From assembly GCA_047619685.1 (NCBI GenBank), contig JBLHLC010000001.1:219594-283593 (forward strand): a DNA stretch of 64,000 bases. Direction: 5' to 3'. Under the pieces are notes generated by a model. The model saw only the letters and a program-made list of their open reading frames with translations. It made no database searches and was not told the origin of the DNA. Origin of the DNA: JABDJZ01 sp047619685 (GTDB lineage Bacteria; Bacteroidota; Rhodothermia; Rhodothermales; UBA10348). Positions 1 through 7,645 of the stretch are shown here, in pieces. Each line of letters starts with the position of its first letter. The stretch's first letter is position 1. Made by a program: the position numbers and the translations under genes.

Positions 1-818
1 CCGGCGTAGAGCAGCTCCAGGCTCCTGGGCGATGTCTTCCCATTGGTGACACTCTTGACGCCATCAGCCGGCCGAGGACTTCCAGTGGCTTCGTAGTCTT
101 CCGGGTCAAAGCCTTGGGGGATAACGACATGAGGTGCCGCACCGCGCGAGCGTTGGCTCTCCGAGATGGCGGAATTGATACACACAATAGCCTCGGCAGA
201 ATGCGAGGCATAGGATTCCATCCGTCGGTGAAGCCACTTATGGAACGCGGTCGGGTAGTGGTGACGGGGGTTTCCCACCCAGTCATCCCGATAATCCAGT
301 ACCAACGGCAGCCTGTGTTTCCGGGCCAGTCTGGCCGCGATCAGGTGACCCGAATAGGGCGGAGCCGTGGAGAGGATTGCGTCGAATTGCCCTGCCCTGA
401 TGAGTCTTGAGCCGGCCCGAAGTGCGAAGGGAAGCCAGCCGATCTTGTTGTCCGGGACGAATAGCCACTGGCTGAGGCTTGACAAGGCCTGGCGCTTCTG
501 CTCATCGGGCAGCGCCACCGACTTCTTGGAGCCGAACAGCCGGGTCGGATCCCATGAACGGGTGCGATGGACCGGAATGCCCCGTTCTTCCAACTCCTGC
601 AGAAGCTGCTGATCGAATGCGAAGTACCCCCCTGGCTCGACCGTGAGCACAACAGGGTCCCAGCCGTGATCCGGGAGGTATTTGACAAACTTGGCTGTCC
701 GCTGCACGCCGCTGAGTCCCATCGGCGGGAAATAGTACGCTACAACCAGCACGCGCTGGCGCCGTGGAGCCGTCTCAGTCAAAGAAACGGCCGATGAAGC
801 GCGCGAACCCGTACTCAT
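1..818 (-). CDS. Glycosyltransferase family 4-type protein, N-terminal part (runs off window)
   Basis: An open minus-strand frame of 272 codons continues past position 1, so only the N-terminal part is present. Near residue 20 it reads RVLVVAYYFPPMGLSGVQR, the usual start of GT-B fold glycosyltransferases of the WcaA/GT4 type (first beta strand, then a glycine-rich acceptor loop), and further on LVLDYRDDWVGNP, a second typical motif. The donor-binding C-terminal domain lies outside the window, so sugar and acceptor cannot be named. The ATG at 818 overlaps the stop of the upstream flavoprotein gene by four bases (ATGA), indicating translational coupling. The family call is firm; the exact function is unknown. 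Confidence 0.8.
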   Translation of the reverse strand, partial: MSTGSRASSAVSLTETAPRRQRVLVVAYYFPPMGLSGVQRTAKFVKYLPDHGWDPVVLTVEPGGYFAFDQQLLQELEERGIPVHRTRSWDPTRLFGSKKSVALPDEQKRQALSSLSQWLFVPDNKIGWLPFALRAGSRLIRAGQFDAILSTAPPYSGHLIAARLARKHRLPLVLDYRDDWVGNPRHHYPTAFHKWLHRRMESYASHSAEAIVCINSAISESQRSRGAAPHVVIPQGFDPEDYEATGSPRPADGVKSVTNGKTSPRSLELLYA

Positions 819-1486
819 TTCACCGTGGCAATTTCCTGGACGGTCTTTCGACTGATATCGGGGACGCGAGCACTCTCATCGGCATGGCCCACGACCAGAA
901 CAAGGAATGCCTGCTCCTGCTTGGGCCGCCCCAGGATCTCCGAAAGGAATCCCATCGGACTCGGTGTGTGCGTTAGCGTTGAGAGGCCGGCCGCATGCAG
1001 CCCTGCGATCAGCATGCCCGTAGCGATGCCGACTGACTCCTGGACGTAGTAGTTCTTTCGACGGGAGCCGTCCTCGGTAACGCCGTACCGTTCGGCGAAA
1101 ATGACTATGAGTGCCGCGGCGGTTTCCAGAAAGGGTTTCTCCGCGTCTGTGCCCAGCGGCGCCAGGGCTTCGAGCCAGTCATCGGGGGCCCGCCCGCTGT
1201 AAAAAGCCTTCTCCTCCTCCTCTGCTTTCTCTCTGATCTGGCGTCTCACATCGGGGTCCTGGACAACAACAAAGTGCCAGGGCTGCCTGTGCGCGCCGCT
1301 TGGCGCGGTCCCTGCGCCCCGAATGCACTCCAGCAGGACTTCGGTATCAACCGGCCGGCTCGAATAGTCTCGAACCGTCCGCCTGCCATCCAGCATTTGG
1401 CGAAACGCCTTGGCGCGCGAAAGTCTCTCCTCCTCCGAGCACTGATCAGGGTGCCTGAAAGGAACGGTCCGCAACGAATCACTCAT
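815..1486 (-). CDS. Nitroreductase-family flavoprotein, iodotyrosine deiodinase-like
   Basis: 223 residues, a full-length FMN-dependent nitroreductase fold. RRTVRDYSSRPV near residue 35 and TAPSGAHRQPWHF near 59-72 are the FMN-binding motifs. The segment at 89-120 matches the active-site lid of iodotyrosine deiodinase (IYD): Glu92, Tyr96 and Lys117 have the same spacing (4 and 21 residues) as the Glu-Tyr-Lys triad that holds the substrate zwitterion in animal IYD. In that family FMN catalyses reductive removal of halide from halotyrosines; whether this protein does so is inference. It lies 8 bases after the M24 peptidase gene and overlaps the following glycosyltransferase, so it is probably co-transcribed with both. 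Confidence 0.85.
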   Translation of the reverse strand: MSDSLRTVPFRHPDQCSEEERLSRAKAFRQMLDGRRTVRDYSSRPVDTEVLLECIRGAGTAPSGAHRQPWHFVVVQDPDVRRQIREKAEEEEKAFYSGRAPDDWLEALAPLGTDAEKPFLETAAALIVIFAERYGVTEDGSRRKNYYVQESVGIATGMLIAGLHAAGLSTLTHTPSPMGFLSEILGRPKQEQAFLVLVVGHADESARVPDISRKTVQEIATVK

Positions 1487-1494
1487 TCTGGTGC

Positions 1495-2592
1495 CTATAA
1501 AATGACAAGGTCATGCGCCAGGTTCGTCAGGGTATCGGAACCTCCTGGCCGGAGAACCACGATGTCTTCAATTCTCACCCCAAACTCCCCGTCAAGGTAG
1601 ATGCCGGGCTCCAGCGTGATCGCAGCGGCTTCCGGTAACACAGCGGTTGACCGGTAGGAGACGGCTGGCGCTTCGTGAATCTCAAGACCGACGCCGTGGC
1701 CCAGGCTGTGGGAGAAACGGCCCTCGTAACCGCCGGCCGTGATCACGTCTCGCGCTGCGGCGTCAAGGTCGCACGATCTCATTCCGCTGCGAGCCGCCTC
1801 ATGAGCGGTCTGCAGGGCCTCTCGGACCAGGTTGAACACGGACAGGAATCTGGCGCTTGGTTTGCCGAAGGAGACCATGCGGGTCATGTCGCTGGCATAT
1901 CCTTCGACGAAGCCCCCCATGTCAATAAGGATGGGATCACCGTTCCGCAACGCTCGCGGGCCCGGCCTCCCGTGCGGGAGTGCCGCATTGGGGCCAAACG
2001 AGACGATGGGGTCAAATGACATCCGTTCCGCCCCTCCCTGAAGGTGTCGAAAGACGAGCTCTGCAGCGAGGTCCTTCTCCGTCATGCCCTCCTTTATGGC
2101 AGGCAGGACGTCGTTGAACACGTTTTCGGTGAGCCGCTGCGCGGTCGTAATCGCCTGAATCTCGCCCTCGTCCTTCGTGGCTCGGAGGCTTTCGAGCAGT
2201 CCAGCCTTTTGGGACCAACGGATCTCCGGGCCATGTTTGGTCAATTCGTCAAACTGGGCCAGGGTCAGTACGTCCGGCTGAACGCGAACCGTCTCTTCCG
2301 CCGCAAGGAGTTCACGCACCGCAAACCCAAGTTGCCCCCCTTCAGGCACGTGGACATCCGCGCCGCGCACCTCCCTGGAGGCCTGATGGCGATACCGGCC
2401 GTCGGTGACGAAATCAGCGCGGCCCTCGCGCACTACCAAGACGGCGTTTGACCCGGAAAAACCCGTGGCCCAGCGAATATCTGGCAGCGAGGTAATCAGC
2501 AGAGCATCGGCTCCGCTCAATTTGGACCGGAGCGAAGCCAGACGATCCAACCCGACGGTATTCGGTGGTTGGGAGGGTGCCGGTCCGCTCAC
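1495..2592 (-). CDS. M24 family Xaa-Pro aminopeptidase-like metallopeptidase
   Basis: 365 residues, the usual length of bacterial prolidase/aminopeptidase P of the short (creatinase N-domain plus pita-bread) type. An N-terminal creatinase-like domain (about 15-135) is followed by the catalytic domain. All five metal ligands are visible: Asp224, Asp235, His299 (in SLGHGVGLEIHE), Glu328 (in TLEPGIY) and Glu342. It should remove N-terminal residues preceding proline, or cleave X-Pro dipeptides, in the cytoplasm; the two activities cannot be separated from sequence. Its ATG overlaps the guaB stop by four bases. Confidence 0.9.
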   Translation of the reverse strand: MSGPAPSQPPNTVGLDRLASLRSKLSGADALLITSLPDIRWATGFSGSNAVLVVREGRADFVTDGRYRHQASREVRGADVHVPEGGQLGFAVRELLAAEETVRVQPDVLTLAQFDELTKHGPEIRWSQKAGLLESLRATKDEGEIQAITTAQRLTENVFNDVLPAIKEGMTEKDLAAELVFRHLQGGAERMSFDPIVSFGPNAALPHGRPGPRALRNGDPILIDMGGFVEGYASDMTRMVSFGKPSARFLSVFNLVREALQTAHEAARSGMRSCDLDAAARDVITAGGYEGRFSHSLGHGVGLEIHEAPAVSYRSTAVLPEAAAITLEPGIYLDGEFGVRIEDIVVLRPGGSDTLTNLAHDLVIL

Positions 2593-4058
2593 CGCCTGGA
2601 GGCGTAGTTGGGCGCCTCCTTCGTGATCTGGACGTTATGCGGATGACTTTCCGTCACGCCCGAGGCGGTGATCCTGATAAACTTGGCGTCGTCACGCAGT
2701 GCCGCAATCGTCGGGCACCCGCAGTATCCCATTGCCGCGCGAAGACCTCCCATCATCTGATAGGTGACCTCGTGCAGTGTACCGGAGTACGGTACACGTC
2801 CTTCGATCCCCTCAGGGACCAGTTTCTTTATGTCGTCCTCCACGTCCTGGAAGTACCGGTCTTTGCTACCGTCCTCCATTGCGCCAATGGATCCCATTCC
2901 GCGGTAACTCTTGAACTTGCGACCCTCAAGGAGGATCGTCTCGCCAGGGCTCTCCTCGACCCGCGCGAAGAGTCCGCCGATCATGACGCATTCCGCGCCC
3001 GCTGCCAGGGCCTTCGGGATGTCGCCGGTTACCTTGATTCCGCCATCGGCGATAATGGGTATGTCTGCCGCTCTACCCACGGCGGCGCAATCCATGACCG
3101 CCGTCAGCTGTGGGACACCCACACCAGCTACGATGCGCGTCGTGCAAATGGATCCGGGTCCGATGCCCACCTTGACGGCGTCTGCGCCGGCTTCGATAAG
3201 GTCAGCGGTCCCGCGCGCGGTGGCCACGTTACCGGCAACAACATCAAGGTCCGGATAGGCGGCCTTGACCGCGCGTACGGCGGCGAGGACGCCCTCGGAA
3301 TGGCCGTGTGCGGTGTCCAGGGTGATGAAGTCTACCTCGGCAGCCACAAGCGCGGCTACACGCTCCATGGTGTCCTTCGTGATCCCGACGGCAGCTCCGA
3401 CGCGGAGGCGACCACGCTCATCCTTGCAGGCGTCCGGAAACTGCTTCTTTTTCTGGATGTCCTTGAAGGTGATCAGGCCCTTCAGGAGTCCCTTGTCATC
3501 GACTACCGGAAGCTTCTCGATCTTGTATTCCTGAAGAATCGCCTCGGCTTCCTTCAGTGTGGTCCCCTTCGGAGCGGTAATGAGAGGCGCCCGGGTCATA
3601 ATGTCCTCAAGCCGCGCGGTACTGTCCGCCTGGAACCGCAGATCCCGGTTGGTCACAATGCCAACGAGCGTACCCTTGGCATCCACAATCGGAATGCCCC
3701 CAATGGAATACCGCGCCATTTGAGCGCGAGCGTCTGCGACGGTCTGGTCAGGAGAATTGGTTATCGGATCGACAATCATGCCGCTCTCGGAGCGTTTCAC
3801 GCGCCGCACCTCGGACGCCTGCTGCTCGATGCTCATGTTCTTGTGCAGAACGCCGACGCCTCCTTCGCGCGCCAGGGCGATGGCAAGATTGGACTCGGTG
3901 ACGGTGTCCATGGCCGCGGAGGCCAAGGGGATGTTGAGCCGGATCTTCCTTGTCAATCTGCTAGACGTCGAGACGTCGCGAGGCATGACCGAAGAGCGAT
4001 CAGGGATCAGCAGTACGTCGTCGTAGGTGAGTCCCTCCCCAACTATTTTCGATGTCAT
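2589..4058 (-). CDS. guaB: Inosine-5'-monophosphate dehydrogenase
   Basis: Converts IMP to XMP with NAD+, the committed step of GMP synthesis. The barrel is interrupted by two CBS domains (about residues 90-200: VVDPITNSPDQ and DIMTRAPLITAPKG regions), and the active-site loop GPGSICTTRIVAG carries the catalytic cysteine; the flap YRGMGSIGAM is also present. I chose the ATG at 4058 because it gives 489 residues beginning MTSKIVGEGLTYDDVLL, matching the family start and the length of E. coli GuaB (488). An in-frame ATG at 4097 would add 13 residues and sit 4 bases after the rluB stop. It is part of the galE-scpAB-rluB-guaB run. Confidence 0.97.
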   Translation of the reverse strand: MTSKIVGEGLTYDDVLLIPDRSSVMPRDVSTSSRLTRKIRLNIPLASAAMDTVTESNLAIALAREGGVGVLHKNMSIEQQASEVRRVKRSESGMIVDPITNSPDQTVADARAQMARYSIGGIPIVDAKGTLVGIVTNRDLRFQADSTARLEDIMTRAPLITAPKGTTLKEAEAILQEYKIEKLPVVDDKGLLKGLITFKDIQKKKQFPDACKDERGRLRVGAAVGITKDTMERVAALVAAEVDFITLDTAHGHSEGVLAAVRAVKAAYPDLDVVAGNVATARGTADLIEAGADAVKVGIGPGSICTTRIVAGVGVPQLTAVMDCAAVGRAADIPIIADGGIKVTGDIPKALAAGAECVMIGGLFARVEESPGETILLEGRKFKSYRGMGSIGAMEDGSKDRYFQDVEDDIKKLVPEGIEGRVPYSGTLHEVTYQMMGGLRAAMGYCGCPTIAALRDDAKFIRITASGVTESHPHNVQITKEAPNYASRR

Positions 4059-4101
4059 TATGGAAGCCGCCTTGTCCAAGAGATCGATTGGCTGCATTAG
4101 T

Positions 4102-5091
4102 CTAGAGCTTCATTTTGACGGCCCGATACAAGCGTCGGACTTCCTTTTCCGTGAGTTTGCGCCACTTTCCCTTCCGCACGCCTGCGGATGTCAGGCCGGC
4201 GTAGCGAACCCTCTCCAATTCCTTTACGTCGTGTCCCAGGGCTTCAAACATGCGCCGTACAATCCGGTTGCGCCCCGAATGCATGGCGAGTCCGACTTCC
4301 TTCTTGTCTCCGGGCGTCAGGTAGGTGACCTGATCCGCTTTGGCAATCCCGTCTTCCAGTTCCAGACCGTCCACCAGTCGCTGTAACTCAGGTTCGCTGA
4401 CGTTTCGGGTAGTGCGGACACGGTAGAGCTTCTCTACCTCGAAAGACGGATGCATGAGGCGATGAGCCAGATCTCCGTCGGAGGTCATCAGAAGGACACC
4501 GGTGGTCTCCCTATCCAGCCGACCTACGGGAAACAATGCACCCTTTTTGTCCTCGCTCAGGTCCACCAGGTCAATGACGGTTTTTCGCCCCTTCTCATCC
4601 GACTTGGTTGTGATGGTGTCCGAAGGCTTGTTGAGAAGCAGATACAGTCCTTCGACCGGCGTCACCTGTTTCCCGTTGACTTCCACCTTGTTGGTCGCAT
4701 CCACCTTTGTCGAAAAGTCCATGACCACGGTCCCGTCCACCTTGACGAGGCCTGCTTTGATCATCTCATCCGCCTCACGTCTGGCGCAGACTCCCGCTCT
4801 GGCGATGAATCTGTTCAGCCTCATCGGGCCGTTTTCTGCGCCCGCTGGCGGGGCCGAACCGGCTGGTCTGCCGCCCCCAGCCGACTTCTGACCGGACTTT
4901 TCTCCGCTCCTCTCGTCGGTGCGTGGCTTACTGCGATACTTCCGTTTCCCGGGCGACGGCTTCTGGGCGTCAGCGTCAGCGCCCGCCTTGCCGTCCGATC
5001 CAGGCCTACCAGAAGATCCAGGCCTACCGGAAGATGCGGGGCGAGAGCGGCCGGGAGGGCCTGACTTGGTGCGGGAATCAGGTCGTTTCAT
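4102..5091 (-). CDS. rluB: RsuA/RluB-family rRNA pseudouridine synthase
   Basis: 329 residues. The first ~90 are a basic, Gly/Pro/Ser-rich disordered tail (repeated PGSSGRPGS-like segments). An S4 RNA-binding domain follows (MRLNRFIARAGVCARREAD), then the synthase domain with the catalytic aspartate in GRLDRETTGVLL and the downstream LYRVRT motif. RluB modifies 23S rRNA near the peptidyl transferase centre; RsuA or RluE/F specificity cannot be excluded. Start at 5091 (MKRPDSRTKS) overlaps the scpB end by 14 bases; a 20-residue longer start exists at 5151. The scpA-scpB-rluB order is widely conserved. Confidence 0.93.
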   Translation of the reverse strand: MKRPDSRTKSGPPGRSRPASSGRPGSSGRPGSDGKAGADADAQKPSPGKRKYRSKPRTDERSGEKSGQKSAGGGRPAGSAPPAGAENGPMRLNRFIARAGVCARREADEMIKAGLVKVDGTVVMDFSTKVDATNKVEVNGKQVTPVEGLYLLLNKPSDTITTKSDEKGRKTVIDLVDLSEDKKGALFPVGRLDRETTGVLLMTSDGDLAHRLMHPSFEVEKLYRVRTTRNVSEPELQRLVDGLELEDGIAKADQVTYLTPGDKKEVGLAMHSGRNRIVRRMFEALGHDVKELERVRYAGLTSAGVRKGKWRKLTEKEVRRLYRAVKMKL

Positions 5092-5791
5092 TCTCAGATT
5101 CCGTGTCAGGGTTTTGGTCCAGTGGATCCAGTTCGGGTCTAGCCTCGACAAGCCCGTTCTTCATCATCAGCAGTGCGCGCTCCCTGTGGAATGCCGGATC
5201 ATCCAGAATGGTCTCTATTTCCCGCAGATTTGGGAGATCTTCGAGCGAATTCAGACCAAAGAGCTCCAGGAATCGGGAAGTCGTTCCGTACAGAAGTGGG
5301 CGCCCGATCGAGTCAGAGCGGCCGACAACGTCGATAATGGACATCTCCATGAGTCGCCGAAGCGAATAATCGCAGTCCACGCCACGAACAAACTCCACCT
5401 CGGGCTTTGTGACAGGCTGGCGATAAGCGAGGATTGCCAGCGTCTCCAGGAGAGACCGGCTCAACCTTCGCTGGCTTTGTTGCTGAAAGAGCGCCTTGAT
5501 GAAGGGCGCTACTTCCGGAATCGTGGCCATTCGAAAGCCGCCGCTCCAGGCCTCAATCCGCATTGGCCGGTCCTGCTCGCGGTACCGCTCATTCAGCGTA
5601 TCGATGGCTTGGGAGACTTCGGACTCAGACGGCCTGTCCTGTCCCGCCACGTCTCCGAATATTTCGGCCATCCGATCGGCGGATACCGGAAGTTCGGCCG
5701 CAAAGACAAGCGCCTCTACCACCTGCTCCAGCCGGTTACTGCCGGTCGCCCCCCAGGATGGGTCTTGGATATTGTCGATGTGTTCGCTCAC
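5078..5791 (-). CDS. scpB: Segregation and condensation protein B
   Basis: 237 residues. ScpB forms a winged-helix dimer that binds ScpA and the SMC ATPase to make the chromosome condensation complex. Visible hallmarks: LEQVVEALVFAAELPVSADRMAEIF at about 21-46, RRLSRSLLETLAILAYRQPVTKPEVEFVRGVD in the centre (the most conserved ScpB segment) and GRPLLYGTTSRFLELFGL toward the end. An acidic tail (about 215-237) follows. ATG at 5791 overlaps scpA by four bases (ATGA), so ScpA and ScpB are likely made in a coupled way. SMC itself is not in the window. Confidence 0.95.
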   Translation of the reverse strand: MSEHIDNIQDPSWGATGSNRLEQVVEALVFAAELPVSADRMAEIFGDVAGQDRPSESEVSQAIDTLNERYREQDRPMRIEAWSGGFRMATIPEVAPFIKALFQQQSQRRLSRSLLETLAILAYRQPVTKPEVEFVRGVDCDYSLRRLMEMSIIDVVGRSDSIGRPLLYGTTSRFLELFGLNSLEDLPNLREIETILDDPAFHRERALLMMKNGLVEARPELDPLDQNPDTESENETT

Positions 5792-6531
5792 GGTTCTACC
5801 ACCTCACTCTGCGTCTGGCCTTCCGGAGCCGCCAGATAGAAATCGAGCGCCGAGCGCTCCACAAACAAACTCACCAGACCGTTGCGTACCATTTCGAGGA
5901 CCGCAAGAAAGGTAGTGATGATGAAACCCCTGGGATGTCCCGTCACCAGTTCCACAAATGAGCGCCGCTTCCCGTCGGACAACGCGTGAACGAGATACTG
6001 CTGCTGGACCTCCAGCGACCAGGCCTCCGCTTCGACCTCGTGGACGACCTCGACAGCATCGCTTTCGGTCAGAACCCGCCTTAACGCCTGCACGAGGTCA
6101 AAAATACTTGCCTCTGCGATAGGTTCGTCGGCCTCTGTAAAAGCAGATTCGTTTTCCAGCGCCGTTCCCCGGGTGAACTGCTCCTGCCTGCGATCGTGTG
6201 CGTCGGACAGCGCCTCCGACGCCTCTTTGAACCGGACGTACTCAAGAAGGCGTTCTACCAGTTCCCGCCTGGGGTCAATGGGCTCGCCTTCGTCGTCATA
6301 ATCCTGGATCGGGAGTAGCATGCGCGTCTTGATGTTTATCAAGAGTGCAGCCATGTAGAGGAAGTCCCCGACCCCATCCAGATCCACCTGGTCCAGAAGA
6401 CGGACGTAGTCCAGAAACTCGTCGGCTATCGACGCAATGGGGATGTCGTAGATGTCCAGCTCATCCCTTCGGATGAAGAAGAGCAGCAGATCCAGCGGCC
6501 CTTCAAATTGCTGGAGTCTGACGGAATACAT
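5788..6531 (-). CDS. scpA: Segregation and condensation protein A (kleisin)
   Basis: 247 residues, typical length. The N-terminus (FEGPLDLLLFFIRRDELDIYDIPI) is the diagnostic ScpA start that binds the SMC head; LINIKTRMLLP near 75 is also conserved, and the C-terminal winged helix (about 175-247) caps the second SMC head. The ATG is abutted by a copy of the 6-bp duplication that flanks the inserted hairpin element; removing the element would place this ATG directly after the galE TAG. No strong Shine-Dalgarno sequence is visible, so translation may originally have depended on coupling to galE. Confidence 0.95.
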   Translation of the reverse strand: MYSVRLQQFEGPLDLLLFFIRRDELDIYDIPIASIADEFLDYVRLLDQVDLDGVGDFLYMAALLINIKTRMLLPIQDYDDEGEPIDPRRELVERLLEYVRFKEASEALSDAHDRRQEQFTRGTALENESAFTEADEPIAEASIFDLVQALRRVLTESDAVEVVHEVEAEAWSLEVQQQYLVHALSDGKRRSFVELVTGHPRGFIITTFLAVLEMVRNGLVSLFVERSALDFYLAAPEGQTQSEVVEP

Positions 6532-6536
6532 CTAGG

Positions 6537-6693
6537 TGCCTGTTGGATAAGTGGAGTATGCCAGGCTACGAGCGCCGGAATGCCAGATGCAAGGCGTCCT
6601 GACGAGTAATGGCACCGCCATTGCGAGGACGGACAACGCAGCAGATGGTGTTCCGCCGCCGTAGAATGGTGTGGTCCACTTGTTCAACAGGCA
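6537..6693. mobile_element. 157-bp fold-back/MITE-like element with TIRs and 6-bp target duplication
   Basis: The left end is TGCCTGTTGGATAAGTGGA (6537-6555) and the right end is its inverted copy at 6675-6693, matching at 17 of 19 positions. TCTAGG flanks it at 6531-6536 and 6694-6699, as expected for a target-site duplication. The element is a single imperfect palindrome: two 77-base arms around a 3-base centre (AATGGC-ACC-GCCATT). By hand count about two-thirds of arm positions pair, allowing small gaps. It contains no credible gene. It lies exactly between the galE stop codon and scpA start codon. Size and architecture resemble ERIC or Correia elements of other bacteria, but the sequence is not recognised. 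Confidence 0.8.
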
Positions 6694-6694
6694 T

Positions 6695-7633
6695 CTAGGC
6701 GTCGACCGCCTCCCGGCGTCTCCTGAACCACTCGAAGGTAGCCGCCAGACCCTCCTCGAGGGAGACAGTGGGGTTCCAACCAAGGTTGGCCTGGGTCTTT
6801 CCGTATGCGAGAACACTTCGCATCTGTTCGCCGGGCATCCCGGGACCATGAATCTCCGGGAGCGCCGGGTCAACCAGGTCGCGAAGGGTTCTCCAGAGCA
6901 TGTTCACGTCCGTTTCGACGCTGGTGCCGACGTTGAAAATGCCGGACCCGTCGTAATCGAGGGCGGCGAGGTTGGCCGCGACGACGTCCCGCACAAACAC
7001 GTAGTCTCGCGTCTGAAGGCCATCGCCGTTGATTCTGGTGGGCTCACCGGCAAGCATGCGCTCCGCAAAAATGGCAACGACCCCGGCCTCTCCATGCGGA
7101 TTCTGGCGTGGCCCATACACGTTGGCATAACGAAGGGCGACGTATTGCACGCCATACTGCTGCAGGTAGAAGTAGAGATACTTCTCGCTGGACAGCTTGG
7201 CTATGCCATAGGGCGACAAAGGCTTAAGCGTATGCTCTTCATCCTGTGGCACATACTCCGGCTCCCCATAAATGGCCCCGCCGGTTGAAGCAAAAACAAC
7301 CTTTTCCAGGCCATTCTGACGGCCAGCCTCCATGAGGTTGATCAGGCCGCCAATATTGATTTCGGAATCAAACCTGGGATCGGCGACGCTTTTGCGCACG
7401 TCCATCTGGGCGGCGTGATGGACCATGATCTCGAAACGATGCTCCGCGAAGAGAGCATGGATCTCGTCGGATCGGATGTCCAGGACGTGCAGCACGGCCC
7501 CGTCCGGCACGTTCTCCCTCTTTCCCGATGAGAGGTCGTCCAGGATATGGACCTCCCACCCTCTGGCAACCAGAGCGTCAGAAATGTGAGAGCCAATAAA
7601 TCCGGCTCCACCGGTGACGAGTACACGCTTCAT
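6695..7633 (-). CDS. NAD-dependent epimerase/dehydratase, UDP-glucose 4-epimerase-like
   Basis: 312 residues of the extended short-chain dehydrogenase fold. The N-terminal TGGAGFIGSH binds NAD, followed by the DDLSSG ribose-binding loop. The catalytic set is visible: ASTGGAIYG (Ser/Thr) and PYGIAK (Tyr-x-x-x-Lys). NVYGPRQNPHGEAGVV and GDGLQTRDYVFVRDV are the substrate-side motifs shared by GalE-like UDP-sugar epimerases. It probably interconverts a UDP-hexose for surface polysaccharide; the sugar is not determined by sequence alone. It starts 12 bases after the M16 protease gene, and its TAG stop forms part of the target duplication of the 157-bp element. Confidence 0.88.
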   Translation of the reverse strand: MKRVLVTGGAGFIGSHISDALVARGWEVHILDDLSSGKRENVPDGAVLHVLDIRSDEIHALFAEHRFEIMVHHAAQMDVRKSVADPRFDSEINIGGLINLMEAGRQNGLEKVVFASTGGAIYGEPEYVPQDEEHTLKPLSPYGIAKLSSEKYLYFYLQQYGVQYVALRYANVYGPRQNPHGEAGVVAIFAERMLAGEPTRINGDGLQTRDYVFVRDVVAANLAALDYDGSGIFNVGTSVETDVNMLWRTLRDLVDPALPEIHGPGMPGEQMRSVLAYGKTQANLGWNPTVSLEEGLAATFEWFRRRREAVDA

Positions 7634-7645
7634 TAAACCGGAATA

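Noticed and set aside
2565..4100. 511-codon plus-strand open frame opposite guaB
   Set aside because: It mirrors guaB codon by codon, its translation is low-complexity with no motif, and guaB has every catalytic feature. High GC creates such antisense frames throughout the window.
6532..6873. 113-codon minus-strand frame across the 157-bp element
   Set aside because: It spans the inserted hairpin and the end of galE in the wrong frame; the element shows no coding signal.
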